Shown piece after piece: positions 18,041 through 27,517 of a DNA stretch of 37,765 bases. The DNA lies in assembly GCA_964468805.1 (NCBI GenBank), contig CAYXWM010000023.1, positions 1 to 37,765 of the forward strand. Direction: 5' to 3'. This DNA comes from CAYXWM01 sp964468805. Lineage in GTDB: Bacteria; Bacillota; Clostridia; Lachnospirales; WRBF01. The notes below the pieces were generated by a model. It did no database searches. It had not been told where the DNA came from and saw nothing but the letters and a program-made list of their open reading frames with translations. Positions within the stretch are counted from its first letter, which is position 1. Every line of letters starts with the position of its first letter. Made by a program: the position numbers and the translations under genes.

Positions 18041-20500
18041 TTATTTTACAATGTTAAGTGATACCTTAATTCTTGGTAAGGTAATATATTCGCCCTGTTT
18101 AATGTCTATAATTCGCAACGAGATTTTTCCTTCATCGTCGAAATAGTTTTGGGCGTTGTTTTCGTAAGATACGAGGTTCAGTGTTTCAAATTCTCCTGTT
18201 GTTACGTTTAAGATTTCATAGATATTTGCTGAGTATGTTTTAAAGGAAAAGTTTGTCGGTTTGGTTCCCGAGGGTATACGCCATGTGAGAGTTACTTGTC
18301 CTTCATCATACATATAAAACCCGTCGTTGTTAATCTCGATACTGTTTTCGGTTTCAATGGTATTTACGCCCAAAAGACCGGAATGCATTTCGATTTTTTC
18401 TTCCGAGCCCAATTTTAAGTTGATTTCTTGATTGAATACGTTGGTATATAATTCATTACAAAAATCTCCGTTGACCCTCATTTCAGCATCATTCAATTTG
18501 CTTTTGCTGAAAGCCGTAATTTTAGCGGGCAAACTGTCTTTTACCGTTTCTGAAACATAGTATAACTTATTTTCCGAAGGGGTATCGGACGGTTTTTGAT
18601 TTTGAATTTGAGGTTTTGTGGTTAGATACGCATTCTTCAAGTTAAATTCAAATTCCATTTGCATTAGGTCGTATTTTAGGTAATTTTCCCTTCTATCATG
18701 GTTGGGTATACTTACGCTCGAGACTGTATTGAATATTTTTGAAATCTGAATGTAAGTTTCATATGACTCATCCTCAAAATCCAGGGGTAATTTTACTTCT
18801 GCACTGTCACCTTGAATGAGTTTATCTGCAAGCTTAACATATAAGCCGGCAAATTCTATAATAATCTCGTCAAAATCCATTTTTGAGTCGTTTGTAATTT
18901 TGCCCTTTAAAACATTCCCGTCCAGAGTTAAATCCATATTGAGTCTGCCCATATCCGATGTATATTTAGATGAAAAGACTGAAATACCCCAGCTTTCTTT
19001 ATCATAAAATGTTATAGACGGTTTTGTTCCCATGAGGATTTTTTTAACGTCTTTTTCCTTTGCATCAGAATAAGTACGGTAATCCATATCGTAGTACATT
19101 TGATTTGGGAGACTGATGGGTAATTCTTTGTTAAACTCAACTTTAATATCGTCAGCATAGGGCGAAAAAACCCCGCTGACTTGCACAACGTTCGCAACCC
19201 CCGAATCATTGACGTTTACGCTTGAGAAGGTATTCACAATAGCCTTTTTGTACATACCGTTACTTCCCAAAAGGTAAATCAAACCGGTGGTCAACAGAGC
19301 CAAGATTGGGATTATGGTAAATCCCTTTTCCCTAATGTCCTTCTTTTTCAAAATAATATATAGAATAGGGCCAATAAAAACTATCCATACTCCCAGAATA
19401 ACAAAACTTACAATTATAGTATCATCGTTTAACGAAGGAAGATTGTTTATATATCTGGTCAAAAAATCTTCACGATTAAGACCCCTGTACGTGTCCCTTT
19501 TAATATATGTGAGATAGTCATTGGTCAAAAATTGATTGGATTGACCAAATATATAAGGTACAGGTTCCACGCCCAAATCAAATCCGTGCAAAATAACTGT
19601 TCCAAAGCCTTGTTCTATATAATAAGACAAAATCAAGCCTTCTTTAAAACTTCCGCCGGGAACGTCCATAACATTTAATGTGAGTGGATTGGGAAGGTTT
19701 TCTGCATATCCGGGTACTTCCGTTTCTAGGGTTGAAAGAACTTTGGCATCTATAAAATCCAAGCCCTTCATTACTTTTTGGAAGTTATGACCGGTTCCCA
19801 CAACCAAGGTACCGCCTTCTTCGACCCATTCCCGGAGCATTTTTTTGCCTTGTGATGTTATTACGCCGGTATCGTAATCGTTGATTATCAGCATATGAAA
19901 GAGCTTTAAAGCTGAAGTACTTTCGGGAAATTCATTTAAAGTGACAAGGTTGTCCGCTATATCGTTTGTTTCCTTATCGTACATATATTCATTTAAGGGT
20001 AGTCCACGTAAATATTTCAAAGAATTTGGAGAGTCGCTCAACACTCCGACCAACACCGAGCCCGGCTCAACAGGATAGGCGTTGGCAGTATGTTTACCGG
20101 CATTGTTTCCGTTTATATCGGTTAAATTAATATCCAGCCCACGAACTATGTTTCTTATGGGGATTTCCATTTCATAAACTTTGGAAGAATTAGGGGGCAA
20201 TTCAACGGATTGGGCATATACATCGTAACGTGAATATTCCATTGTATCGGATATGTTCTGTCTAATTTGCAACTCTCCAACAAAGTGATCCCCGGTGTTT
20301 TCAAGAAAGACTTTCACGGGCGTATTAATATCCAATCGGTATTTACCCGAAATACCCAATTCAGCCTTAATGCTTATTCCGGGCGTTTCACCCCTAACTA
20401 TGACCGGTATTATCATACTTAACAGTAAAATTGTAACGACAATTAAGGCCATTATGGAAGTGAAACGACGTTTTTTCGATACCTTGGACTTCTTCATCAT
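18041..20500 (-). CDS. Large membrane-anchored extracytoplasmic protein of the ABC/VWA cluster
   Basis: 819 residues. A basic N-terminus is followed by a membrane helix at about 15-34, an extracytoplasmic region to about 359 and two helices at about 360-385 and 394-412. A second beta-rich extracytoplasmic region of about 400 residues follows. Around 195-245 the sequence LLIINDYD-like strand, then EWVEEGGTLVVGTG, looks like the class I amidotransferase/ThuA fold without its catalytic residues. No enzyme motif is visible. The translation may begin at the first or second of two adjacent ATGs (20500 or 20497); AAGGAG at 20505-20510 fits the second better. It is the first gene of the - strand cluster and may be the sensor or substrate-binding part of the transporter. 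Confidence 0.87.
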   Translation of the reverse strand: MMKKSKVSKKRRFTSIMALIVVTILLLSMIIPVIVRGETPGISIKAELGISGKYRLDINTPVKVFLENTGDHFVGELQIRQNISDTMEYSRYDVYAQSVELPPNSSKVYEMEIPIRNIVRGLDINLTDINGNNAGKHTANAYPVEPGSVLVGVLSDSPNSLKYLRGLPLNEYMYDKETNDIADNLVTLNEFPESTSALKLFHMLIINDYDTGVITSQGKKMLREWVEEGGTLVVGTGHNFQKVMKGLDFIDAKVLSTLETEVPGYAENLPNPLTLNVMDVPGGSFKEGLILSYYIEQGFGTVILHGFDLGVEPVPYIFGQSNQFLTNDYLTYIKRDTYRGLNREDFLTRYINNLPSLNDDTIIVSFVILGVWIVFIGPILYIILKKKDIREKGFTIIPILALLTTGLIYLLGSNGMYKKAIVNTFSSVNVNDSGVANVVQVSGVFSPYADDIKVEFNKELPISLPNQMYYDMDYRTYSDAKEKDVKKILMGTKPSITFYDKESWGISVFSSKYTSDMGRLNMDLTLDGNVLKGKITNDSKMDFDEIIIEFAGLYVKLADKLIQGDSAEVKLPLDFEDESYETYIQISKIFNTVSSVSIPNHDRRENYLKYDLMQMEFEFNLKNAYLTTKPQIQNQKPSDTPSENKLYYVSETVKDSLPAKITAFSKSKLNDAEMRVNGDFCNELYTNVFNQEINLKLGSEEKIEMHSGLLGVNTIETENSIEINNDGFYMYDEGQVTLTWRIPSGTKPTNFSFKTYSANIYEILNVTTGEFETLNLVSYENNAQNYFDDEGKISLRIIDIKQGEYITLPRIKVSLNIVK

Positions 20501-20846
20501 TAGACTCCTTCTCTAAGCCCGTTAATATCTCGGTTTTTGTCCTTTCGTATATGAGGCGTTGCCACTGCATTGCCGTAAAAATCATATGGAAAGGTCTTAA
20601 AAGAGGTATTAAAACAGGCACTTAAATTGTTTTATTTTGGCAATAATAATTAATGTAATAATATCGTTTTTACATAAGTATTACGATTAATGCAAAAACG
20701 AACAGGAACAAACCTCACCGGCGATAACCGAAAGTTAATAAATAAACGCGTATAAATGCCGTTATTCCGGTGTTTTTATTGGTTTACCGGATTTTTCTTG
20801 CTTTCTTATGATAACATATATTTTTTAAGATAAAAAGTAAAAAGCT
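20501..20846. other. Divergent intergenic region with hairpins
   Basis: No convincing gene. ATTAATGTAATA (20649-20660) pairs with TATTACGATTAAT (20679-20691) with one bulged base. A second structure pairs CACCGG (20716-20721) with CCGGTG (20767-20772) and is followed by TTTTTATT. The region must hold the promoter of the - strand cluster, but I could not choose a clear -35/-10 pair. Confidence 0.4.
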
Positions 20847-20874
20847 TTGAAAAATTATTATTTTATTATATAAT
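20847..20874 (+). promoter_or_regulatory. Sigma-A type promoter for the glycosyltransferase-leuS operon
   Basis: TTGAAA (20847-20852), a 16-base spacer and a perfect TATAAT (20869-20874) in a very AT-rich stretch. Transcription would begin near 20881, leaving a leader of about 150 bases before the ATG at 21032. Confidence 0.75.
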
Positions 20875-21031
20875 ATATAAAAAGTTGGAATTAACAAATA
20901 TAATAAATTCCTTATCCGGTTTGATAATTAAAGAAATAACAGGTAAAATCCCACGGGTTTTCATGAAATATCGAAATGTACCAAATGTACAGATTCGGTT
21001 GAATTTAACAGCCGTAACCGAGGAGTCAACC

Positions 21032-21664
21032 ATGATACAATTTGTTTTATTAATATTAACGATAGGATTCATCATTTGGTTTCAAGTAAGAATGAAATTC
21101 AACAGTCGCGGATATCGTAGGGACTTCGAAGAATTCCTTGAAAAAGAAAGACAGGCAAATATGACTCGCCGAAAAGATATTCCCATGGAATTTTATATTA
21201 CACCGGATACGGGAAACCTGCCGGTTAAGGATTACAGCCATCACCCCGGTCTTTCCGCAAAGCAAGAACAGGTTTTAAAAGCCGCCAAAAATACCATGCT
21301 GAAATTTCCCAAACCTAAAAGCAACCTTGAAATAAAGACCGAATACGGTGTAGCAAATTTGGAAGTTATAATAAATTATGAAGAAAATCATCAGGCTTAT
21401 CTTAGGAGACTGCTTGAATGGGCAGAACTCTTAAAACGAGAAGGTTATACGGAAGATACACAAAAGGTTCTTTCCGAAGCCGTAGATTTCGGAGCCGATA
21501 ATTTTCGTACTTTTCAATTATACGCAGAAACCTGCAAAGACTTGGAAGATACAGACCGGCTAAAGCAAATTTGCAAAAGGATTCTCGAAGGAGATTTGCT
21601 CAAAGACAACGAAGTTTTGAAAACCAAAGTTTTGGATTGTTTTGACAAGACAATAGGAGGTTAA
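21032..21664 (+). CDS. Small membrane-anchored helical protein, function unknown
   Basis: 210 residues. One N-terminal membrane helix (MIQFVLLILTIGFIIWFQV) is followed by a charged cytoplasmic region. The last 90 residues contain helix pairs that look like TPR repeats (AYLRRLLEWAELLKREG, KVLSEAVDFGADN). The ATG at 21032 is chosen because AGGAG lies at 21021-21025. The frame is open back to a TTG at 20885, but that position has no ribosome binding site and the extra residues look like leader RNA. It is two bases from the glycosyltransferase gene, so the two probably function together at the membrane. Confidence 0.85.
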   Translation: MIQFVLLILTIGFIIWFQVRMKFNSRGYRRDFEEFLEKERQANMTRRKDIPMEFYITPDTGNLPVKDYSHHPGLSAKQEQVLKAAKNTMLKFPKPKSNLEIKTEYGVANLEVIINYEENHQAYLRRLLEWAELLKREGYTEDTQKVLSEAVDFGADNFRTFQLYAETCKDLEDTDRLKQICKRILEGDLLKDNEVLKTKVLDCFDKTIGG

Positions 21665-21666
21665 AA

Positions 21667-22863
21667 ATGAAAATCGGTATTTTTACCGACACTTATTATC
21701 CACAGGTAAACGGTGTCGTATCTTCGGTTTGTACCTTGGAAAAAGAGTTGACAGCTTTGGGTCATGATGTGTATATTTTTACAGTGGCAAATTCCGCGGT
21801 TCCTCGCAGTAAAATTGACAAAAATGTATACAGATTACCGTCCATGCCCTTGTTTTTCGTTAAGCCTCACAGACTGGCTTTTCATTACTCCCCAAGACTG
21901 CTGTTTAAACTTAGGAAGTTGAGGTTGGATATAGTCCATACCCAAACGGAATTTGCTCTGGGCTTCTTCGGTAAGCTGGTTGCGAGGGTGTTTAAGCTGC
22001 CTTTGGTTCATACTTACCATACTATGTACGAGGATTATATTCACTACATAGGCAACGGTCATTTTATTACCCCGAAACTTGCCCAACGTTTTAGCAAGTT
22101 TTTCTGCAACCGCTCCAATGCCGTTATTGCTCCTGCTGAAAAAACAAGGGTATGCCTCTTGGAATACGGCGTTAAAAAGCCCATCCATATGATTCCCACC
22201 GGTATTGATTTCAGCCCTTTTTCTTCGGATAAGTACAGTGCTGAGGATATAATCGAAACCAAAAAGGAACTGGGACTTAATCCCAATGACCCCGTAATAT
22301 TGTTTGTGGGTCGTTTGGCAAAGGAAAAAAGCATAGACGTTCTTATAAGTCAAATGCCGTCTCTGTTGGAAATGCTGCCGGAATCCAAACTATTGATAAT
22401 AGGCGACGGACCTTCAAGAGAAACCTTGGAGAATCTGGCAGAGGAAGTTGGTGTCTCGGAATCCGTTATTTTTGCCGGACAAAAGCCCTGGGAATTTATC
22501 GGCAAATACTATGCCGTGGGTGATGTATTTACCACAGCCTCCACCTCCGAAACCCAAGGTCTTACCTATATCGAGGCTATGGCAGCCAAAATTCCGGTTG
22601 TTGCAAAGCGAGACGAAAGCGTCAAGGACATTATTATAGACGGTGAAACCGGGCTGTACTTTGATGAACCGGAGGAACTCCCCAATAAGCTATACACCGC
22701 CTTGACCGATAAAGTTTTGGTTGAAAAGATGATCAAGCAGGGATATAGTTGTATACAACCCCTATCCGCAGAGGCTTTCGGTAAAAATTTGATTAAGCTT
22801 TACGAAGAGCTGATACCGGAAAAGAAGAAGTATAAAAAATTAAAGAACAAATTACGTCCTTAA
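21667..22863 (+). CDS. GT4 family glycosyltransferase, probably diacylglycerol glucosyltransferase-like
   Basis: 398 residues with two Rossmann-like domains. The N-terminus IGIFTDTYYPQVNGV is typical of GT4 enzymes that glycosylate diacylglycerol or phosphatidylinositol. VLFVGRLAKEKS-type donor-domain start lies near residue 215. The EX7E motif is exact in SETQGLTYIEAMA. The closest group from memory is the 1,2-diacylglycerol 3-glucosyltransferases, which make glycolipids for the membrane; the exact acceptor is not decided by the sequence. The C-terminus is strongly basic (KKKYKKLKNK), fitting binding to acidic lipids. Start ATG behind AGGAGG. Confidence 0.93.
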   Translation: MKIGIFTDTYYPQVNGVVSSVCTLEKELTALGHDVYIFTVANSAVPRSKIDKNVYRLPSMPLFFVKPHRLAFHYSPRLLFKLRKLRLDIVHTQTEFALGFFGKLVARVFKLPLVHTYHTMYEDYIHYIGNGHFITPKLAQRFSKFFCNRSNAVIAPAEKTRVCLLEYGVKKPIHMIPTGIDFSPFSSDKYSAEDIIETKKELGLNPNDPVILFVGRLAKEKSIDVLISQMPSLLEMLPESKLLIIGDGPSRETLENLAEEVGVSESVIFAGQKPWEFIGKYYAVGDVFTTASTSETQGLTYIEAMAAKIPVVAKRDESVKDIIIDGETGLYFDEPEELPNKLYTALTDKVLVEKMIKQGYSCIQPLSAEAFGKNLIKLYEELIPEKKKYKKLKNKLRP

Positions 22864-22897
22864 CAGGCTATGTAATTATATCAAGGAGTTTTCGAAA

Positions 22898-22976
22898 CTA
22901 AGGTATATCTGTAACCGGAACCGGTTTTTATAACTTTATGAAAGAGAATAGAAACCGGGTCTTGGATATACCTTAG
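22898..22976 (+). promoter_or_regulatory. 79-nt structured element in the leuS leader
   Basis: CTAAGGTATATC (22898-22909) is the perfect reverse complement of GATATACCTTAG (22965-22976). Inside, CCGGTTT (22921-22927) can pair with AAACCGG (22952-22958), or instead AACCGG (22913-22918) with CCGGTT (22921-22926). There is no T-box consensus and no T-run after it. It might be a leader switch, a processing site or a small palindromic repeat. Confidence 0.55.
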
Positions 22977-23020
22977 GATTACTTACTATAGACTCCCATA
23001 AATTACCCAAGGAGGAAATT

Positions 23021-25423
23021 ATGCAGTACAACTTTGCATCAATTGAGAAAAAGTGGAGAGAGCATTGGGAAAGCAATCCCATTCAAAAACCATCCGACAA
23101 ACCCAAATTTTATTGTTTGGACATGTTTCCCTATCCGTCTGCCAGCGGTTTGCACGTAGGACACTGGAGAGGTTATGTATTAAGCGACGTTTTAAGTCGA
23201 TATAAAATATTGCAAGGATATGAAGTGCTTCATCCCATGGGTTGGGATGCTTTTGGTTTGCCGGCAGAAAATTACGCCATAAAAGTAGGCTCTCATCCCA
23301 GAATATGTACGGCAGAAAGCATAGCCAACGCCAAACGCCAATTAAAAGAAATTTCAGCGGTTTATGATTGGAACAGAGAAATAAACACTACTGACCCAAA
23401 TTATTACAAATGGACTCAATGGATTTTCCTGCAAATGTTTAAAAAAGGTCTTGCTTACGAAAAAGAAATGCCTTTGAACTGGTGCCCAAGCTGTAAATGT
23501 GTTTTGGCAAACGAAGAAGCCTCCGGCGGACAATGCGACCGTTGCGGTACTTCGGTTACTAAAAAATTCTTACGTCAATGGATGCTGAAAATTACTGCCT
23601 ATGCGGAACGTTTGCTTGATGACTTGTCTTTATTGGATTGGCCCGAAAAAGTAAAAAAAATGCAAGCCGACTGGATAGGAAAAAGCTACGGTGCGGAAGT
23701 TGATTTCAATATTAAAGGAAGCCAAGATTCCATTAAGGTTTACACCACCAGACCGGATACCCTTTGCGGAGCTACCTTTATGGTACTTGCTCCGGAACAC
23801 GAATTGGTAGAAAAAATCACCGTTGCGGAACAAAAGGACGAAATGAACGCTTACCTTTACGCCGCAAGCACCAAATCATCCGTTGACCGTATGACAAGCA
23901 AAGATAAAACCGGTGTATTCACCGGCACTTACTGCATTAACCCCATGAACGGTGCGGAAGTTCCTGTTTGGGTTTCCGATTATGTTCTTGCGGATTACGG
24001 TACCGGTGCCATTATGTGTGTTCCGGCTCATGACCAACGTGACTTTGAATTTGCACAAAAATTTAATCTGCCCATTATCCAAGTAATCAAACCTTTGGAC
24101 GCAGAAATAACCGAATTAACCGAAGCCTTTGTGGGCGAAGGCGAAATGATAAATTCCGGTTTCTTAAACGGTGCAAATTCCAAAGATGCTCAAAACCTTG
24201 CCATTGAATACGTTGAAAAAGAAGGCTTGGGCAAACGTTGCGTTAACTACAAACTCAGAGACTGGGTTTTCTCCAGACAACGTTACTGGGGCGAACCTAT
24301 TCCCATAATACACTGCGATGACTGCGGTTGTGTACCTGTGCCGGAAGAACAACTTCCCGTTTTACTTCCCGATGTTAAGTCCTATCAACCTACAGGAACA
24401 GGAGAATCACCTCTTGCGGCTATGACCGACTGGGTAAAAACAACTTGCCCGCAATGCGGCAAAGAAGCACGCAGAGAAACCAACACCATGCCCCAATGGG
24501 CAGGTTCTTCTTGGTATTTCCTTCGTTACGCCGACCCTCACAACGACAAGGAATTGGCAAGCAAGGAAGCCTTGAAAAAATGGTTACCTGTAGATTATTA
24601 CGTTGGCGGTATAGAACACGCCGTATTGCACTTGCTTTACGCTCGTTTCTATACAAAGTTCCTCTATGACATAGACGTTGTGGATTTCCAAGAACCCTTC
24701 TTGAAACTGTTCAACCAGGGTATGATTAACAAAGACGGTGCAAAAATGGCAAAATCCAAAGGCAACGTGGTTTCTCCCGACGATTTGGTCAAACGCTACG
24801 GTTGCGACTCTTTAAGAATGTACGAATTGTTCGTAGGACCTCCGGAACAAGATTCCGAATGGGACGACAGCGGTATAGACGGGGTATTCCGTTACCTGAA
24901 CAAAACCTGGAAATTGGTTATGGAATACAAAGATAAAATCATACCCGATTGCAAAGAAACCGAAACTTTCCGTCATAAAATGACCTATGAAATTACCAAC
25001 CGCTTAAATAACCTTACTTTAAACACCGTTGTAAGCGGATTTATGGAATATACGAATAAACTCAACGATTTGGTTAAGCGTTTGGGCGGCATAGATAAGG
25101 AAACCATAAAAACCTTAATTGTGCTTCTGGCTCCCTTCGTTCCTCATATAGCAAGCGAACTTTGGGAACAAACCAAACAAAAAGGCAACCTTTTCGACCA
25201 AGAATGGCCCAAGTACGATGCGGATAAAATGAAAGAGGATTCCGTGGAAATCCCGGTTCAAATGAACGGAAAACTTCGCGAAAACATCTCCGTTCCCGCA
25301 GACGCAACCAAAGACCAAGTCTTGGAAGCGGCAAAACTTGCTCTGGGCGACAGACTTTCCGGCGTTACCGTTGTAAAGGAAATTTATGTTCCCGGAAAAA
25401 TAGTTAACTTTGTTGTAAAATAA
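23021..25423 (+). CDS. leuS: Leucyl-tRNA synthetase
   Basis: 800 residues. It attaches leucine to tRNA-Leu. The class I HIGH motif is HVGH at 45-48 (in PYPSASGLHVGHWRGY), KMSKS appears as KMAKS at 575-579, and HPMGWDAFGLPAENYA is diagnostic for LeuRS. The zinc-binding Cys cluster (CPSC..CDRC) and the CP1 editing domain with TTRPDTLCGATFMVLAPEH are both present, so proofreading should be intact. Start ATG behind AAGGAGG. It follows the glycosyltransferase gene by 157 bases. Confidence 0.98.
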   Translation: MQYNFASIEKKWREHWESNPIQKPSDKPKFYCLDMFPYPSASGLHVGHWRGYVLSDVLSRYKILQGYEVLHPMGWDAFGLPAENYAIKVGSHPRICTAESIANAKRQLKEISAVYDWNREINTTDPNYYKWTQWIFLQMFKKGLAYEKEMPLNWCPSCKCVLANEEASGGQCDRCGTSVTKKFLRQWMLKITAYAERLLDDLSLLDWPEKVKKMQADWIGKSYGAEVDFNIKGSQDSIKVYTTRPDTLCGATFMVLAPEHELVEKITVAEQKDEMNAYLYAASTKSSVDRMTSKDKTGVFTGTYCINPMNGAEVPVWVSDYVLADYGTGAIMCVPAHDQRDFEFAQKFNLPIIQVIKPLDAEITELTEAFVGEGEMINSGFLNGANSKDAQNLAIEYVEKEGLGKRCVNYKLRDWVFSRQRYWGEPIPIIHCDDCGCVPVPEEQLPVLLPDVKSYQPTGTGESPLAAMTDWVKTTCPQCGKEARRETNTMPQWAGSSWYFLRYADPHNDKELASKEALKKWLPVDYYVGGIEHAVLHLLYARFYTKFLYDIDVVDFQEPFLKLFNQGMINKDGAKMAKSKGNVVSPDDLVKRYGCDSLRMYELFVGPPEQDSEWDDSGIDGVFRYLNKTWKLVMEYKDKIIPDCKETETFRHKMTYEITNRLNNLTLNTVVSGFMEYTNKLNDLVKRLGGIDKETIKTLIVLLAPFVPHIASELWEQTKQKGNLFDQEWPKYDADKMKEDSVEIPVQMNGKLRENISVPADATKDQVLEAAKLALGDRLSGVTVVKEIYVPGKIVNFVVK

Positions 25424-25457
25424 AACAAGCTATACCCTCTTTAGTACTCCTTTGTGC

Positions 25458-25499
25458 GTGAGTGCCGGAAACGAATTTCGGTTCGTTTCCGCAACTCAC
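25458..25499 (+). terminator. Long hairpin after leuS
   Basis: GTGAGT+CGGAAACGAA pairs with TTCGTTTCCG+ACTCAC, 16 bp interrupted by a 2-base mismatch, loop TTTCGG. Only TTT follows, so it is an imperfect intrinsic terminator. The motif ACTCCTTT lies on both sides (25446 and 25509 regions). Confidence 0.6.
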
Positions 25500-25687
25500 T
25501 TTAAAGCACTCCTTTTACATATGTTTTTCCGTTCTTTATTTCAATCTTCTCTTATCTTTTGTTCCAAATTTCCGGCAATTCTTTCTTAAAAAACAATTAA
25601 TACTTTATTAAGTATATTTATTCATCTTTACCGAATATCTTGTAAGCAAGACCAAGCATAATTATAGTGGCTTAACTTTAACAAAAT

Positions 25688-25734
25688 TAAAATCAATTAC
25701 AATCCGGGCAACTCTTATGGATTAATTGATTTTA
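25688..25734. repeat. Perfect 12-bp inverted repeat before the secreted protein gene
   Basis: TAAAATCAATTA (25688-25699) and TAATTGATTTTA (25723-25734) are exact reverse complements around a 23-base loop. No T-run follows. It lies about 45 bases before the ATG at 25781. The rest of the gap 25500-25687 is AT-rich with no gene visible. Confidence 0.55.
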
Positions 25735-25780
25735 TCTTAAACCGCCATACTGCAAAATTAAGCTTGAAAGGAGGGTGAAT

Positions 25781-27451
25781 ATGTTTAGGACAACGGTATT
25801 TTTCTTATTTGCCGTATGTACTGTTCTGTTTATTTTCAACGGTGTATACGGATACGATCCGGAGGATGTTATAATCCGGACTGAGTATATGACCGATTCA
25901 AACAACAAACCCTATGCCAAGTACACTGCCACTCACAGAAATACGGTTCTATGGGAATTTGTTACTCCGGGGCAAACCAACGCCGAAGTTACCGGTATAG
26001 ATTATTTCAAAATTCCCGATATAGTACTCATACCTGTTGGTTCTGACCTCTACGCCCTTGACTTAAAAACCGGAGAGCAACGTTGGACAGTTGAAGGCAC
26101 AGGCATAGGAATAAGCTTGACTTCAGACCGCAATAACAATATTTTCGTAACAAGTTTCAGTCAACCGGATCTTAGCGTAATAAGCCATGAAGGCGAGCTG
26201 TTAAGACGTATTCAAAGCTTTGACGACAATCGTTTGAATAGGCCAATTCAAATTAAAATTCTTGGTGAATATCTAAAATTAACATATTCCATCTCCGATA
26301 TCCAAGGCTTGGAAAACCCGAAAAACCAAGGTATTTATCCGGACATTGACTATAAAGGTTATGACTTGCATTGTATATATGTAAGGATAGACGACTTGCT
26401 TGCCAAGCCTCCGGTTAATAACGGTATTTTAACTCCTCTTTCCGCTTTAAAACCCTTGGTGAAACAAAATGAAATAAAGGCAGGGCTGAATACATATATA
26501 TATAAATTCCTGGAATGGCCCGTTTATTTTTATAAATTTGACGTACTCAACGTTGATAAAAATTCTATCTTGGAAATGATGTTTACCTATGACAGCCTTA
26601 ACAACGACTTTGTTGAGTATGTGGAGGACAGTCCGCTTTATCGGGATTATTCAAGTTTACAGAGAACCACTCCGGAAAAGTATTCGGAATTTTGCAAAAA
26701 AATCTTCGGTATAGACATAGAGTTTGATAATTATATTAAAGATCACTCACATTTAATATTTATGGGAGACGACGGATATATTTATGACGGAACTTGGTAC
26801 GGCGGACACGGCGGATACGGTGTGGATTCATTGCAAATAAACACCGTTGAACCTATAGGAGAAGCCAAATATAAGACTTATTATCTGGAATTTGATTTGT
26901 ATAATAGTCCCGAAACAGACGACATAAGCCTTTACGAGGCTCAAAGCGTTTATGACTCTTTGTTGTTAAAATCATCTTTTAATTATTTTGATTTACCCAT
27001 GGAAGAGTGGGTTTTCGGTGGAGAAGAAAGCTTTACGGTTACCGGCAGGGGTTCAGCCATAGTACGTGAAGTCCAAGAAGGTCAATGGCAATTAAAATAC
27101 ATGAATTTTGTGCAAGACACAAACGACTACAGCTTTATTATGAGCCCGGAAGACAGACAGGACTACATTCAGGACATTATTCCGGACAAGAAACCCATAT
27201 TGCCCTCGGCTTTGCCTAAACCCAGTATTTCCTCATGGGGTTCGGTATGGGATTTGGTAAGAAGTTTTTCGAATTCCGGCGAAGATAACCAAACAGCAGA
27301 TAATTTTGATGCAACTCCCAAAGAAGAAAACGTTTTGGAAATCAATCTGCCAATGGATATTCCCATAGTTCCCATAACCTTAACAGCAGGAATTACCTCG
27401 TTTTTATCGGGTGTGGGATTGTTTATTTATAACAGAATAAGGTTTAAGTAA
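25781..27451 (+). CDS. Exported, C-terminally anchored protein with propeller-like repeat
   Basis: 556 residues. A signal peptide (FFLFAVCTVLFIFNGVYG) is followed by a region with a PQQ-propeller-like repeat (SDLYALDLKTGEQRWTV). The middle and C-terminal parts are unrecognised, with acidic and Tyr-rich stretches, and a final helix PITLTAGITSFLSGVGLFIY with a short basic end. It would face the outside, anchored at its C-terminus. The ATG at 25781 is chosen because AAAGGAGG ends at 25774; the GTG at 25775 touches it. It is a single gene with a strong terminator. No function can be assigned. Confidence 0.87.
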   Translation: MFRTTVFFLFAVCTVLFIFNGVYGYDPEDVIIRTEYMTDSNNKPYAKYTATHRNTVLWEFVTPGQTNAEVTGIDYFKIPDIVLIPVGSDLYALDLKTGEQRWTVEGTGIGISLTSDRNNNIFVTSFSQPDLSVISHEGELLRRIQSFDDNRLNRPIQIKILGEYLKLTYSISDIQGLENPKNQGIYPDIDYKGYDLHCIYVRIDDLLAKPPVNNGILTPLSALKPLVKQNEIKAGLNTYIYKFLEWPVYFYKFDVLNVDKNSILEMMFTYDSLNNDFVEYVEDSPLYRDYSSLQRTTPEKYSEFCKKIFGIDIEFDNYIKDHSHLIFMGDDGYIYDGTWYGGHGGYGVDSLQINTVEPIGEAKYKTYYLEFDLYNSPETDDISLYEAQSVYDSLLLKSSFNYFDLPMEEWVFGGEESFTVTGRGSAIVREVQEGQWQLKYMNFVQDTNDYSFIMSPEDRQDYIQDIIPDKKPILPSALPKPSISSWGSVWDLVRSFSNSGEDNQTADNFDATPKEENVLEINLPMDIPIVPITLTAGITSFLSGVGLFIYNRIRFK

Positions 27452-27470
27452 ATTTATATTACTTAACAGA

Positions 27471-27507
27471 AAAACGGATGAAAAATTCAGTATTTTTCAT
27501 CCGTTTT
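27471..27507. terminator. Bidirectional intrinsic terminator
   Basis: A perfect 16-bp stem (AAAACGGATGAAAAAT with ATTTTTCATCCGTTTT) and loop TCAGT, flanked by T-rich sequence on both strands. It ends the secreted-protein gene (+) and hfq (-). Confidence 0.92.
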
Positions 27508-27517
27508 ATTTTATTGG

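Noticed and set aside
20394..20621. Small open frame on the - strand overlapping the 819-residue protein
   Set aside because: It overlaps the start of a real gene in another frame and has no ribosome binding site.
20885..21031. Upstream TTG start of the small membrane protein gene
   Set aside because: No ribosome binding site; the ATG at 21032 has one and begins directly with the membrane helix.
22864..23020. T-box leader before leuS
   Set aside because: No T-box sequence (AGGGTGGNACCGCG), no specifier stem and the gap is too short.
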